A stretch of 64,000 nt of DNA from Pseudomonas pohangensis (GTDB taxonomy: Bacteria > Pseudomonadota > Gammaproteobacteria > Pseudomonadales > Pseudomonadaceae), in contig NZ_LT629785.1 of NCBI RefSeq assembly GCF_900105995.1, positions 2,542,001 to 2,606,000 on the forward strand. The letters are read 5' to 3'. Positions within the stretch are counted from its first letter, which is position 1, and every line of letters begins with the position of its first letter. The notes under the pieces were generated by a model that was given only the letters and a program-made list of their open reading frames with translations, was not told the origin of the DNA and did not search any database. Below, piece by piece: positions 18,399-27,975 of this stretch. The position numbers and the translations under genes were made by a program.

Positions 18399-19754
18399 AT
18401 GTATGCACTCATGGCAGTGATCTTCATCCTCGGATACCTGTGTATCGCCTTCGAGCACCCGCTGAAAATCGACAAGGCGGCCTCGGCAATCCTGACTGCC
18501 GTGATCTGCTGGACAGTGCTGGTCATGGGCGCCGACAGCATCCTGCCAGTCATTACCGGCGAAGGTGAACACGGACCTGCCAGCGAGCTGCGCCACCACC
18601 TGGGGGAAATCTCGGAAATCCTGTTTTTCCTGATGGGCGCCATGACCATTGTCGAGCTGATCGATGCCCATGAAGGTTTCAAGGTCATCACCAACCGCAT
18701 CCATACCAGCAAGCGGGTCAAACTGTTGTGGATGATCGGCTTTATCACCTTCTTCCTCTCGGCGGCGCTGGACAACCTGACCACCACCATCGTCATGGTT
18801 TCCCTGCTGCGCAAGCTGATCAAGGAGCGCCACGAGCGCTGGTTCTACGCCGGTATCGTGGTGATAGCGGCCAACGCCGGTGGTGCCTGGTCACCGATTG
18901 GTGACGTCACCACCACCATGCTGTGGATCGGCAACCAGATCACCGCCAGTGGCATTGTGATGAATCTGTTCATCCCCAGCCTGGTGTGCCTGCTGGTGCC
19001 GCTGATCGCTCTCAGCTTCATCATGAAAGGGGATTTCGAACGCCCTGATAGCCCTGCTCCCGAAGATGAACAAGGCGAGCCCACCAGCGCCTTCGAAAGC
19101 GGTCTGGTATTCGCGCTGGGCATCGGCGCCCTGCTGTTTGTACCGGTGTTCAAGACCGTCACCCACCTGCCACCCTATATGGGCATCCTGTTCGGGCTCG
19201 GCGTGCTGTGGGTGGTTACGGAAGTCATGCACCGTGGCAAGAATGCCGAGGACAAGCACCCGCTGTCCGTGGTGGGCGTGCTGCGCAAGATCGACACCAC
19301 CAGTATCCTGTTCTTCCTTGGCATCCTGCTTGCCGTTTCCAGCCTGGCCACTGCCGGCCATCTGACCCAGGTAGCCACCGCGCTGAAGGAAAGCCTGGGC
19401 AACGTCTACGCGATCAACGTTGCCATCGGCCTGTTGTCATCGGTGGTCGACAACGTGCCGCTGGTCGCCGGTGCCATGCAGATGTATCCACTGGTGGAGC
19501 CCGGCACACTGGCCAGCGCGGCCAATGATGGCTGGCTGGCCAATTTCGTCGTCAATGGCACCTTCTGGGAACTGCTGGCTTACTGCGCCGGGACTGGCGG
19601 CAGTTGCCTGATCATCGGTTCGGCTGCCGGTGTTGCCGCCATGGGCATGGAAAAAATCGATTTCATCTGGTACGTCAAACGCATCAGCCTGCTGGCCCTG
19701 ATGGGCTACCTGGCCGGCGCAGCCACCTATATCGGCCTGGCTCAACTGGCCTGA
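18399..19754 (+). CDS. nhaD: Na+/H+ antiporter NhaD
   Basis: 451 residues with about 11-12 hydrophobic spans. Family segments include the SAALDNLTTTIVMVSLLRKL helix, NAGGAWSPIGDVTTTMLW, and SSVVDNVPLVAGAM. The paired DN(L/V) motifs are characteristic of the NhaD/ArsB ion transporter superfamily. It exports Na+ (and Li+) in exchange for H+, important in saline or alkaline habitats. AAGGA precedes the ATG, and the gene has terminators on both sides, so it is monocistronic. Confidence 0.93.
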   Translation: MYALMAVIFILGYLCIAFEHPLKIDKAASAILTAVICWTVLVMGADSILPVITGEGEHGPASELRHHLGEISEILFFLMGAMTIVELIDAHEGFKVITNRIHTSKRVKLLWMIGFITFFLSAALDNLTTTIVMVSLLRKLIKERHERWFYAGIVVIAANAGGAWSPIGDVTTTMLWIGNQITASGIVMNLFIPSLVCLLVPLIALSFIMKGDFERPDSPAPEDEQGEPTSAFESGLVFALGIGALLFVPVFKTVTHLPPYMGILFGLGVLWVVTEVMHRGKNAEDKHPLSVVGVLRKIDTTSILFFLGILLAVSSLATAGHLTQVATALKESLGNVYAINVAIGLLSSVVDNVPLVAGAMQMYPLVEPGTLASAANDGWLANFVVNGTFWELLAYCAGTGGSCLIIGSAAGVAAMGMEKIDFIWYVKRISLLALMGYLAGAATYIGLAQLA

Positions 19755-19768
19755 GCCAGACCCCTTAG

Positions 19769-19793
19769 AAAGCCCGGGCAGCCGGGCTTTTTC
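19769..19793 (+). terminator. Terminator of nhaD
   Basis: AAAGCCCGG/CCGGGCTTT stem followed by T residues, 14 bases after the stop. Confidence 0.8.
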
Positions 19794-19810
19794 ATTTACG
19801 GGAGGCATCA

Positions 19811-20125
19811 ATGGAAGTCAGCAAAACGCGCAGCAGCTTTTACCGCAGACTCTACGTAGCCTGGCTGATAGACAGCGGCGCGGCACGCAGCGTGCCCGAG
19901 CTCGAAGTGGCTACCGGCATGCCCCGGCGGACGGCCCAGGACACCCTGTCCGCATTGGCCGAGCTGGATATCGACTGTGTTTTTGCCCAACAACCCGGCC
20001 AGCGCAACAACAGCGGGCACTACCTGATCCGCGACTGGGGCGCGATCAATCCGCAATGGGTAAAGAACAACCTGCCACGCCTGCGCGCAGCCCTCGGCTA
20101 CCCTGAACTTCCTGACGGACACTAG
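19811..20125 (+). CDS. Small winged helix-turn-helix protein
   Basis: 104 residues. The region RSVPELEVATGMPRRTAQDTLSAL (residues 27-50) is a helix-turn-helix, followed by a wing ending GHYLIRDWG. It is a winged-HTH protein of the kind often left unnamed in Pseudomonas genomes. The target is unknown. GGGAGG lies 7 bases upstream of ATG 19811. It is convergent with the RND operon (29-base gap). Confidence 0.7.
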   Translation: MEVSKTRSSFYRRLYVAWLIDSGAARSVPELEVATGMPRRTAQDTLSALAELDIDCVFAQQPGQRNNSGHYLIRDWGAINPQWVKNNLPRLRAALGYPELPDGH

Positions 20126-20154
20126 GCGCTGCCCAGCGCCCCCTTAACCGCTAG

Positions 20155-23100
20155 TTAATGCCTAGCTGACCCATTCCCGGCCTGACTTGCCTCCAGCCGC
20201 TTCTCCCGCAGCGCCGCATTGAACTCGTCCGGAATATCCAGCAGGTCGGCATCGGCCAGATCCAGCGGTTTCGGCTGCGGTTCGAAGCGCGCACCAAGTA
20301 CCAGCATGCAGGGCGTAACCAGCAAGGTCAGAACGGTGGCAAAGGTCAGACCGCCGGCAATCGCGCTGGACATCTGCGTCCACCATTGCGTCGAAGGCGC
20401 ACCCAGCCCCAGGGAAGCATCTATCAGGTTGACGTTGACCCCGAGCACCATGGGCATCAGCCCGAGCACCGTGGTGATCGCGGTGAGCAGCACCGGACGC
20501 AGGCGCAGGCAGCCCGACTCCAGTGCCGCCTGGGCCGAATTCAAACCCTGTTGCCGCAGGTGGTTATAGGTGTCGATCAGGATGATGTTGTTATTCACCA
20601 CGATACCTGCCAGCGCAATAACGCCCATGCCGACCATGACGATGCCGAATGACTGACTGTTAACCAGCAGCCCCAGCAACACCCCGGCCGTGGACAGCAC
20701 GATGGCCGAGAGCACCAGCAAGGTCTGGTAGATGCTGTTGAACTGGATTACCAGAATCATCGCCATGCCGAAAATTGCCACGCCGAAGGCCGTCATCAGG
20801 AAGTTGGCTGCCTGTTGCTGATCTTCCTCCTCGCCGCCAAGCGTCAGAACAATGCCCTCGGGTGGCTGGCCGATGGCCTGTTTCAGTGCTTCCAGGCGTT
20901 CGTCCAGACGATGCCCATCGGCAATATCGGCCTGTACGGTGATCGTGCGCTGGCCATCGGTACGGCGCAGCGTACCGACCTTGGGGGCAGGCTCAAGGCT
21001 GACGAAATTGGACATTGGCACCTGGCCCTGCGCCGAGCGCAGCGTCAGCCTGCCGAACTGGTCCAGCGAGCGCCAGTTGTCCGGCAGGCGCACACGGATA
21101 TCCACTTCATCAGTGGCGTCTTCCGGGCGATAGGTCGACAGCTTGAGGCCGTTGGTGACCATCTGCACGGCATTGCCGACACTCAGCACATTGGCACCAA
21201 AGCGCGCGGCTGATTCGCGGTCAACCTTCATCCGCCACTCCACGCCAGGCAAGGCGCGGTCATCCTCGATGTCCTTGAAGCCGCCGAGCTCCTCCATGGT
21301 GCCGCGCAGGCCCTCGACCCATTGCTCGGCCTGCTTCGGATCGAGGGAACTGACCTTCAGATTGAACGCCTTGCCCTCTCCCGGCCCGGGCTCCTCCTGG
21401 CGGAACTCAAGGCGCACGCCTTGCAGACCTTCAGTGCGCTGCAGCAATTCCGGCAGGATCAGCGACCACGGCCGGCGATCCTGCCAATCGACAAAGGTGA
21501 ACTGCAGAACACCGATGACATCTTCGCCCATACGGCCATCCGGAAAGGCCATTGAACGGGCATAGATTCCGGTGAACTCCGGCATGCCGAGCAGACGTTT
21601 TTCCACCGATTGAACCAGCGCGTCCTTTTCGTAGACCGACAGGTCGCCGCGGGCATGCACCAGCACCTTGGCATTCTGCGGCTCGACCTTGGGAAAGAAC
21701 TCCACCCCGTGATTGAAGCGGTCGTACGCCAGATAAATCACCCCGATCACGCCAAGCATGCCGATCAGCGTCAGGCCCGGACGCACCAGCAGGCGATTCA
21801 ACAGCCGCCGGAACGCCAGACCACCAGCAGTAGTCTTGCCACTTGGCGCTTGTGTCTTGCCACCCGTAACGGCACCGAGCACCGGCATAAATACCAGCGC
21901 CATCGCCAGTGATGCGAGCAGGCAGAGCAGTACCGTCACCGGGATATAGAACATGAACTCGCCGACGATGCCGGGCCAGAACAGCAGCGGCAGGAATACC
22001 ATCAGCGTGGTCGCCGTCGATGAAACCACCGGCCAGGCCATACGTCTGGCCGCATGCGCCCAGGCATCACGAGGCGTCTTGCCCTGACTCAGATAGCGAT
22101 CAGCCAGTTCGGAAACCACAATGGCGCCATCGACCAGCATGCCGGACACCAGAATCAGGCTGAACAGCACCACCATATTCATGGTGTAGCCGAGCACCCA
22201 GTACAACAGGATGGCGGTGAAGAACGAACCGGGAATACTCAGACCGACCAGCAACGCCGGGCGCAGCCCCATGGTGGCGATAATCAGGATAAATACCAGC
22301 ACGATGGCGGTGAGGACGTTGTTCATCAGATCGGAAAGCATTTCCTTGATCTGTTTGGAATCGTCCATCACGTAGCTGACCTGCATCCCCTCGGGCAGCA
22401 GCGGCTTGGCCTGCTCCAGCAGCGCCTTGATCTTGTCGATGGTTTCGATGATGTTTGCGCCACTGCGCTTGGAAACTTCCAGCACCACCGCCGGCTGACC
22501 GTTGAGGCGGGCAAAGCCGACCGGATCCTTGAAGGTGCGGCGAATGGTGGCAACGTCGGCAAAGGTCACCACGCTGTTGCCGACAACCTTGATCGGCAGC
22601 GACATCACATCCTCGATGTTCTCGATCACGCCCGGCACCTTGATGCTCATGCGTCCGGCACCGGTATCCAGACTGCCGGCGGCGACCAGCCGGTTATTGC
22701 TGCTGACCAGACTGAACAGTTCGGCGTAATCGATGCCGTAGCTGTCGAGCACCTGCGGGTCGACGAGGATCTCCAGCAGGTCCTCGCGGTCGCCGCCAAT
22801 AGTCACTTCCAGAACTTCGCCAATCCCTTCGATACTGTCTTTCAGGCGTCTGGCGGTATACACCAGTGCCTGTTCGCTGACGGGGCCGGACAGACCGATC
22901 GCCAACACCGGGAACAACGCAACATTGATCTCCTGGACTTCCGGCTCTTCGGCTTCTTCCGGCAGTTTGCTGCGCGCGCTATCGACTTTCTCACGCACAT
23001 CCGCCAGCGCCTGTTTGGCATCAAAGCCGGCATCGAACTCCAGCGTCACCGTAGCGCGACCTTCGCTGGCGGTGGAGGTCATTTCCTTGACCCCGGCCAG

Positions 23101-23322
23101 ACTGCGCAGCTCCTGTTCTACCGGGCGCACCAGCAGGCGCTCGGCATCTTCCGGACTGATGCCCTCCAGTTGCAGGCTGACATTCATGTAAGGAATGTTC
23201 ACATCCGGATCGGATTCCTTGGGAATCGCCACAAAGGCCGAGACCCCGCCAATCAGCAAAAACAGCAGGAACAGCAAGGTCGCGCTGCTGCGATCCAGAG
23301 CTGCGGTGATCAGTGCCTTCAT
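20155..23322 (-). CDS. RND-family efflux permease
   Basis: 1055 residues, inner-membrane proton-driven pump with 12 transmembrane spans and two large periplasmic loops. The start MKALITAALDRSSATLLFLL is chosen at 23322, four bases after the adaptor stop. The proton-relay segment reads SGMLVDGAIVVSELADRY: the first Asp of the usual VDDA pair is present and the second is Gly, as in a divergent RND subgroup. It acts with the membrane-fusion protein encoded just upstream. No outer-membrane channel gene is present here, so a shared channel is likely. The substrate is unknown. Confidence 0.9.
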   Translation of the reverse strand: MKALITAALDRSSATLLFLLFLLIGGVSAFVAIPKESDPDVNIPYMNVSLQLEGISPEDAERLLVRPVEQELRSLAGVKEMTSTASEGRATVTLEFDAGFDAKQALADVREKVDSARSKLPEEAEEPEVQEINVALFPVLAIGLSGPVSEQALVYTARRLKDSIEGIGEVLEVTIGGDREDLLEILVDPQVLDSYGIDYAELFSLVSSNNRLVAAGSLDTGAGRMSIKVPGVIENIEDVMSLPIKVVGNSVVTFADVATIRRTFKDPVGFARLNGQPAVVLEVSKRSGANIIETIDKIKALLEQAKPLLPEGMQVSYVMDDSKQIKEMLSDLMNNVLTAIVLVFILIIATMGLRPALLVGLSIPGSFFTAILLYWVLGYTMNMVVLFSLILVSGMLVDGAIVVSELADRYLSQGKTPRDAWAHAARRMAWPVVSSTATTLMVFLPLLFWPGIVGEFMFYIPVTVLLCLLASLAMALVFMPVLGAVTGGKTQAPSGKTTAGGLAFRRLLNRLLVRPGLTLIGMLGVIGVIYLAYDRFNHGVEFFPKVEPQNAKVLVHARGDLSVYEKDALVQSVEKRLLGMPEFTGIYARSMAFPDGRMGEDVIGVLQFTFVDWQDRRPWSLILPELLQRTEGLQGVRLEFRQEEPGPGEGKAFNLKVSSLDPKQAEQWVEGLRGTMEELGGFKDIEDDRALPGVEWRMKVDRESAARFGANVLSVGNAVQMVTNGLKLSTYRPEDATDEVDIRVRLPDNWRSLDQFGRLTLRSAQGQVPMSNFVSLEPAPKVGTLRRTDGQRTITVQADIADGHRLDERLEALKQAIGQPPEGIVLTLGGEEEDQQQAANFLMTAFGVAIFGMAMILVIQFNSIYQTLLVLSAIVLSTAGVLLGLLVNSQSFGIVMVGMGVIALAGIVVNNNIILIDTYNHLRQQGLNSAQAALESGCLRLRPVLLTAITTVLGLMPMVLGVNVNLIDASLGLGAPSTQWWTQMSSAIAGGLTFATVLTLLVTPCMLVLGARFEPQPKPLDLADADLLDIPDEFNAALREKRLEASQAGNGSARH

Positions 23323-23323
23323 T

Positions 23324-24406
23324 TCAGCGGGCCTCGCCGGCTTCGACAGCCAGCACCTTCTCGCCCGGCTCGACAAAGCCCTGACCGAGGGTGATCAGTG
23401 CCACCTTGTCCGGCAAGCCGCTGACCCAGGCCTGTTCACTGCTCACACTGAGCAACTGCACCGGGGTAAAGACCACCTGCTGTTGGGCATTGACCCACTT
23501 CACGCCCATACGTCCGGCCTTGTCCAGACTGATCAGCGCCGGTGACAAGGCGTGACCCATGACTGCGCCGGTATCGATACGCAGCGTGGCGCTGGCGCCA
23601 GCCAGGCGCAGTTGCTGCGGATTATCGACGCTGACCTCGACCCGGAAGCTGCGCGAGCCGGGTTCGGCAGCGGCAGCAATGAAGTGCACCTTGCCCTGCA
23701 ATTGCGCCCCATCGAGCAACTCCACACGCACCGGCTGGCCCAGTTGCAACTTGGCCACTTCCTGCTGCGGCACCTGCGCACTGACTTTCAGCCGCGCGAT
23801 ATCCACCAGCGTCAACAACGGCTGGCCGGGCTGTACATAGTCACCCAGCTCCACCTGGCGCCCGTCGAGAACGCCGGCAAAGGGTGCGCGTATTTGTGTG
23901 TTGGCCATGGCCAGCTGCGCAGCGGACAACCTGACACGGGCGTTGGCCAGCTCGGTCTCGACCTTGAGCAGATCGTTGGCGGAAATCAGCTTGTCGGTAC
24001 GCAAGCGTCGCGCAGCGGTCACTGCCGCTTCGCGCTGGCGCACCTCGGCCTGCTCACGCGCCAGCTGGGCCGGCCGGCTTTCCGGCGACAGGCTCAGCAA
24101 CACCTGACCAGCAGCCACCGCGGCCCCCTTGTGCTGGTCCAGCCGCTCGACCGTGCCACTCACCTGCGCCCGCAGTTCAACCGTACGCCAGGCTTCCAGC
24201 TGCCCCTGCAACACCTGCTTGCTGGGCACCGGACTGGCCTGTTGCCAGCTCACAGTCACCTGCGACAGGGATTTTTCCGCAACCGGCTGTGCGGCATCAA
24301 CGTCCGTGCGGCTCTCCAGCACGTCACCACCCAGCAACCAGAGCACCAGCAACACACTCAGCAGGATGGCGATCAGCCACGGGCGTTTACTCAACAGACT
24401 GAACAT
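23324..24406 (-). CDS. RND efflux periplasmic adaptor (membrane fusion protein)
   Basis: 360 residues. An N-terminal membrane anchor (LIAILLSVLLVLWLLGG) is followed by lipoyl/hairpin halves (AQVSGTVERLDQHKGAAVAAG and, after a coiled coil, IRAPFAGVLDGRQVELGDYV), then beta-barrel and membrane-proximal domains. It bridges the RND pump to an outer-membrane channel. It lies between the TetR gene (3-base gap) and the pump gene (overlapping signals), so this is one operon. Confidence 0.9.
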   Translation of the reverse strand: MFSLLSKRPWLIAILLSVLLVLWLLGGDVLESRTDVDAAQPVAEKSLSQVTVSWQQASPVPSKQVLQGQLEAWRTVELRAQVSGTVERLDQHKGAAVAAGQVLLSLSPESRPAQLAREQAEVRQREAAVTAARRLRTDKLISANDLLKVETELANARVRLSAAQLAMANTQIRAPFAGVLDGRQVELGDYVQPGQPLLTLVDIARLKVSAQVPQQEVAKLQLGQPVRVELLDGAQLQGKVHFIAAAAEPGSRSFRVEVSVDNPQQLRLAGASATLRIDTGAVMGHALSPALISLDKAGRMGVKWVNAQQQVVFTPVQLLSVSSEQAWVSGLPDKVALITLGQGFVEPGEKVLAVEAGEAR

Positions 24407-24408
24407 GC

Positions 24409-25068
24409 TCAGGCCTTATCAAAGTTGGGGTTTGAGGAAAACTGCAAGGCCTGGCCCTGCAGGCCGGCGATGATGAAGTCAGCAATCTGGTCGAAGTAAT
24501 TCTCGACCCGGAACGGCGCCTCGCAGAAGGCAAAGCTACCAGTAGCGATGCGTGCCATGACGCCGAGGAAACTGGCCTCCAGCGCCCAGAGCAAGCTGAT
24601 CAGGCGTTCTTCATCGAGCACCAGGGGGTGCAGGAAATCTTTCAGCAGGCCGATGAATACCTGCTGATACAACTCATCCAGCTCGACAAACTGCTGCTGC
24701 ATTTCTGCCGTCAGGCGCTGGCGAAAATCCGGGCGGTCACAGTGCATCCACAACTGGGCCATTACCTGATCGGCCAGCAACACATCGAATGCCCGCCGGA
24801 TGACCGTGCGCAGTCTTTGCGCCCGCGGTGCATTGGCCGCCTGCTGGATCAGGCTGTCGAGATTCTTCTGCGAAAACTCCACCACCAGCCGGGCATACAG
24901 CGCCTCCTTGCTCGGGAAATGCTTGTACAAGGTGCCCTTGCCGATACCGGCGTGCGCCGCAACCTCGGCAATCGTCAGACGATCCCAGGGCTGCTCATGA
25001 AACAGCCGCGAGGCGGCATCGAGGATGCTGCGCTCGCGCTGCTGAAAGGTTAGATCCTGAAAACGCAT
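24409..25068 (-). CDS. TetR-family repressor of the RND operon
   Basis: 219 residues from ATG 25068. The N-terminal HTH is clear: ILDAASRLFHEQPWDRLTIA, then AHAGIGKGTLYKHFPSKEAL. The C-terminal ligand domain has no specific signature. It is the first gene of the tetR-adaptor-pump operon, and a symmetric site lies about 40 bp upstream, so autoregulation is likely. The longer frame from 25128 would run into that site, so I prefer 25068. Confidence 0.88.
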   Translation of the reverse strand: MRFQDLTFQQRERSILDAASRLFHEQPWDRLTIAEVAAHAGIGKGTLYKHFPSKEALYARLVVEFSQKNLDSLIQQAANAPRAQRLRTVIRRAFDVLLADQVMAQLWMHCDRPDFRQRLTAEMQQQFVELDELYQQVFIGLLKDFLHPLVLDEERLISLLWALEASFLGVMARIATGSFAFCEAPFRVENYFDQIADFIIAGLQGQALQFSSNPNFDKA

Positions 25069-25105
25069 GGGAACTTCAACACAGTCGTGACCGGCGGTCA
25101 TCATA

Positions 25106-25118
25106 TGACTGATAGTCA
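25106..25118. promoter_or_regulatory. Candidate TetR operator
   Basis: TGACTGATAGTCA has perfect 5-bp arms around a 3-bp centre and lies 38 bp upstream of the tetR start, between it and divergent rlmF. The position and symmetry suit a TetR operator; there is no direct proof. Confidence 0.45.
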
Positions 25119-25263
25119 CGCCGAACAATCGGAATCTGCAGCGCGCGCGGCTCGCAAACCAGCGGCAACAGCCACGTCACTCGAGCGATCGCACAATCTT
25201 TCACTGCAACCGGCAGCCTGCTGTGGGAAAATTCAGCGCTACCCTGCGCCCGAAGCCTGAACC

Positions 25264-26274
25264 ATGCCCTCCAAGCCACCGCCAAGCCCCGCACCCGCCC
25301 GCGCCGACCAACCTCTTCTGCACCCGCGCAACCGCCATCAGGGCCGCTACGATTTTGCGCAACTGATCGCCGTCTGCCCGCAGCTGGCTGACTTCATGAT
25401 TAACAACCCCCATGGCAAACCGAGTATCGACTTCGCCAACCCGGGGGCGGTGCGCGTATTCAATCAGGCGCTGCTCAAGAGCCTGTACGGCATTGCCCAT
25501 TGGCAGATTGCCGACGGCTACCTTTGCCCGCCGATTCCCGGCCGGGCAGATTACCTGCACGGGCTGGCGGATCTGCTGGCCGGCAATAATAACGGCGCCA
25601 TTCCAAAGGGGCAGAATGTGCGGGTGCTGGATATCGGCGTGGGTGCCAGCTGTATCTATCCGCTGCTGGGGCATGGCGACTATGGCTGGCGCTTCCTCGG
25701 TTCGGACATTGACGCTGCCGCACTGAGCTGCGCGCAAGCCAATGTGCACGCCAATCAGCTCGATCACGCCATCGAGCTGCGTTTGCAGGCGCAACGCGGG
25801 CAGACCTTCAGCGGCCTGTTACATGCCGATGAGCGGTTCGACCTGACCCTGTGCAATCCGCCCTTCCATGCCTCGGCGGAAGAAGCGGCCAGCGGCAGCC
25901 GGCGCAAATGGAAGAACCTCGGCAAGCTTGATCCGCAGCGCAAACTGCCGGAACTGAACTTCGGCGGGCAGAACAACGAACTCTGGTGTACCGGCGGCGA
26001 AGTATCCTTTATCAAGCGCATGATCCGTGAGAGCAGGGGCTGTGCCGACCAGGTGCTGTGGTTCAGCACGCTGGTGTCGAAGGCCGGCAATCTGCCGGAC
26101 ATCCACAAACAGCTGAAAAAACTCGCTGCCTGCGAGGTGCGCACGGTCGAAATGGCCCAGGGTAACAAACAAAGCCGCTTTGTCGCCTGGACGTTCCGGG
26201 ATGCCGCCGCGCGGCAGCAATGGCGTACAGCGCACTGGAGCAACTGCAAGCAGCCAGCGCAACAAGGCCAGTAA
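25264..26274 (+). CDS. rlmF: 23S rRNA (adenine-1618-N6)-methyltransferase RlmF
   Basis: 336 residues. The N-terminal region HPRNRHQGRYDFAQL is typical of RlmF. The SAM-binding glycine loop is VLDIGVGASCIYPLLG near residue 122, and the catalytic motif NPPFH is near 199. The downstream segment ELWCTGGEVSFIKRMI is conserved in the family. It methylates N6 of A1618 of 23S rRNA. It is divergent from the tetR operon and convergent with dinB. Confidence 0.93.
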   Translation: MPSKPPPSPAPARADQPLLHPRNRHQGRYDFAQLIAVCPQLADFMINNPHGKPSIDFANPGAVRVFNQALLKSLYGIAHWQIADGYLCPPIPGRADYLHGLADLLAGNNNGAIPKGQNVRVLDIGVGASCIYPLLGHGDYGWRFLGSDIDAAALSCAQANVHANQLDHAIELRLQAQRGQTFSGLLHADERFDLTLCNPPFHASAEEAASGSRRKWKNLGKLDPQRKLPELNFGGQNNELWCTGGEVSFIKRMIRESRGCADQVLWFSTLVSKAGNLPDIHKQLKKLAACEVRTVEMAQGNKQSRFVAWTFRDAAARQQWRTAHWSNCKQPAQQGQ

Positions 26275-26281
26275 TCCGCAG

Positions 26282-27331
26282 TTAAAACAGGCGCAACTGC
26301 TCATGGCTGTTGCGCAGATCAATCAGGCGCACACCCACACCCATCAGGCGTACCGGCTTGCTGCCGCGGGCGTGGGCGGCGCCTATCAGGCGACTGTAGC
26401 TGTTCAGGTCGCGGCCGGCCCCGGCCTGCTCCAGCGTGGTCTGGGTAAAGTCGTGGAACTTGAGTTTGACGAACGGCTTGTCCGCCCGATAACTGCTGTC
26501 CAGCCGGCCAAGCCGCCCTTCAAGCTCTTCAAGCAAAGCCGGCAGGCGCGCCAGACAAGCCTTCAGGTCCGGCAGATCCTCATCATAGGTATGTTCGACG
26601 CTGACCGACTGGCGCCGGCTGTGGCTTTGCACCAGGCGCTCGTCCTGACCACGCGCCAGCTGCCAGAGGCGCTCACCGAAGCTGCCGAATTCACGCAGCA
26701 GCAGCAAACGATCCCATTGCCGCACATCGTTACAGGTGCGAATGCCCATGCGTGCCAGACGCTCGGCCGTCACCTTGCCCACCCCGTGCAGCTTGCCCAC
26801 CGGCAAATCAGCCACAAAGGCATCCACCTGATCCGGGGTAATCACAAACAGGCCATTGGGCTTGTTCCAGTCACTGGCAATCTTGGCGAGAAACTTGTTC
26901 GGCGCCACCCCGGCAGACACGGTGATTTTCACGTCCTGCCAGACTCGCCGCTGAATCTCGCGGGCAATCCGCGTGGCACTGCCGGCATGCTGCTGACAGT
27001 CGCTGACGTCCAGATAGGCTTCATCCAGTGACAGTGGCTCGATCTGTTCGGTGTAATCGCGAAAAATGCCATGGATGTCTCGCGACGCCTGTTTATAGGC
27101 GTCCATGCGCGGCTTGAGGATCAGCAGATCCGGGCAGAGCTTGAGCGCCTGCCGTGACGGCATGGCCGAGCGCACACCGAAAGCCCGCGCTTCGTAATTG
27201 CAGGTGGCAATCACCCCGCGACGATCAGCTGCCCCGCCCACGGCAACCGGCTGCCTGGCCAGACGCGGGTCATCACGCATCTCGATGGCAGCATAAAAAC
27301 AGTCACAGTCGACATGGATGATCTTGCGCAC
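26282..27331 (-). CDS. dinB: DNA polymerase IV (Y-family translesion polymerase)
   Basis: 349 residues from GTG 27331. The Y-family catalytic residues are visible: Asp in IHVDCDCFYAAIE and the SLDEAYLDVS pair (Asp and Glu near residue 104). The palm is followed by the HhH region KLHGVGKVTAERLARMGI and ends in the beta-clamp motif EQLRLF. I prefer GTG because it gives MRKIIHVDCD, as in P. aeruginosa DinB; an ATG at 27367 would add 12 residues with a poor ribosome site. It copies past lesions. No convincing LexA box is visible upstream. Confidence 0.93.
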   Translation of the reverse strand: MRKIIHVDCDCFYAAIEMRDDPRLARQPVAVGGAADRRGVIATCNYEARAFGVRSAMPSRQALKLCPDLLILKPRMDAYKQASRDIHGIFRDYTEQIEPLSLDEAYLDVSDCQQHAGSATRIAREIQRRVWQDVKITVSAGVAPNKFLAKIASDWNKPNGLFVITPDQVDAFVADLPVGKLHGVGKVTAERLARMGIRTCNDVRQWDRLLLLREFGSFGERLWQLARGQDERLVQSHSRRQSVSVEHTYDEDLPDLKACLARLPALLEELEGRLGRLDSSYRADKPFVKLKFHDFTQTTLEQAGAGRDLNSYSRLIGAAHARGSKPVRLMGVGVRLIDLRNSHEQLRLF

Positions 27332-27433
27332 GGCTGTCCGGGAAGGCCCCACAGGGCATGATGGCAAGGGCGAATTCTAGCACCGGCCAGTCATCGGTCG
27401 TGGCAAAGAGTGGCGGCAATACCGAAGTAAACG

Positions 27434-27461
27434 TTGACACTTATTCATTCTCCAGTAGAAT
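27434..27461 (+). promoter_or_regulatory. Promoter of the first tRNA-fMet gene
   Basis: TTGACA at 27434-27439 and TAGAAT at 27456-27461 with 16-bp spacing. Only 6 bases separate the -10 element from the mature tRNA 5' end, so the transcript should start at or within a base or two of tRNA position 1. Confidence 0.8.
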
Positions 27462-27467
27462 TTGCGC

Positions 27468-27544
<77 letters not shown>

Positions 27545-27552
27545 GATTTGAT

Positions 27553-27584
27553 GAAAAAGGCTACTCGAAAGAGTGGCCTTTTTT
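27553..27584 (+). terminator. Terminator of tRNA-fMet copy 1
   Basis: AAAAAGGCTACTC-GAAA-GAGTGGCCTTTTTT hairpin with a stable GAAA loop and T run. Confidence 0.85.
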
Positions 27585-27626
27585 GTTGCCTGCAATTAAT
27601 CCAACCCATTGAATAAAAAAGAAAAA

Positions 27627-27654
27627 TTGACAAATCCCGGTAAGCCAGTAGAAT
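27627..27654 (+). promoter_or_regulatory. Promoter of the second tRNA-fMet gene
   Basis: TTGACA at 27627-27632 and TAGAAT at 27649-27654, 16-bp spacing: the same elements and the same distance to the tRNA as for copy 1, though the spacer sequence differs. Confidence 0.8.
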
Positions 27655-27660
27655 CAACGG

Positions 27661-27737
<77 letters not shown>

Positions 27738-27744
27738 GACACCG

Positions 27745-27773
27745 CAAAAGGCCACTCAATCGAGTGGCCTTTT
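27745..27773 (+). terminator. Terminator of tRNA-fMet copy 2
   Basis: AAAAGGCCACTC/GAGTGGCCTTTT hairpin just after the tRNA. Confidence 0.8.
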
Positions 27774-27975
27774 GCATTCCAGCGCATAGCAAATGTGCGC
27801 CGGGGGAAAATATCCGACACCAGCGCAGTACCTTCCTGAAATTTCACTGGCAAAAAGTGCTGGCCTCCCCTCGCGGCAACACCTCATGCCCGCAACTGGC
27901 CGCTATCCTGATAAGACTTCCTTAAGTTTCACCGGTTAATATTGGAGTTTCAAAACGCCAACCGGAGTCGCATTT

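Noticed and set aside
27331..27420. LexA box upstream of dinB
   Set aside because: The only CTGT...ACAG pair there has a 13-base spacer rather than 8.
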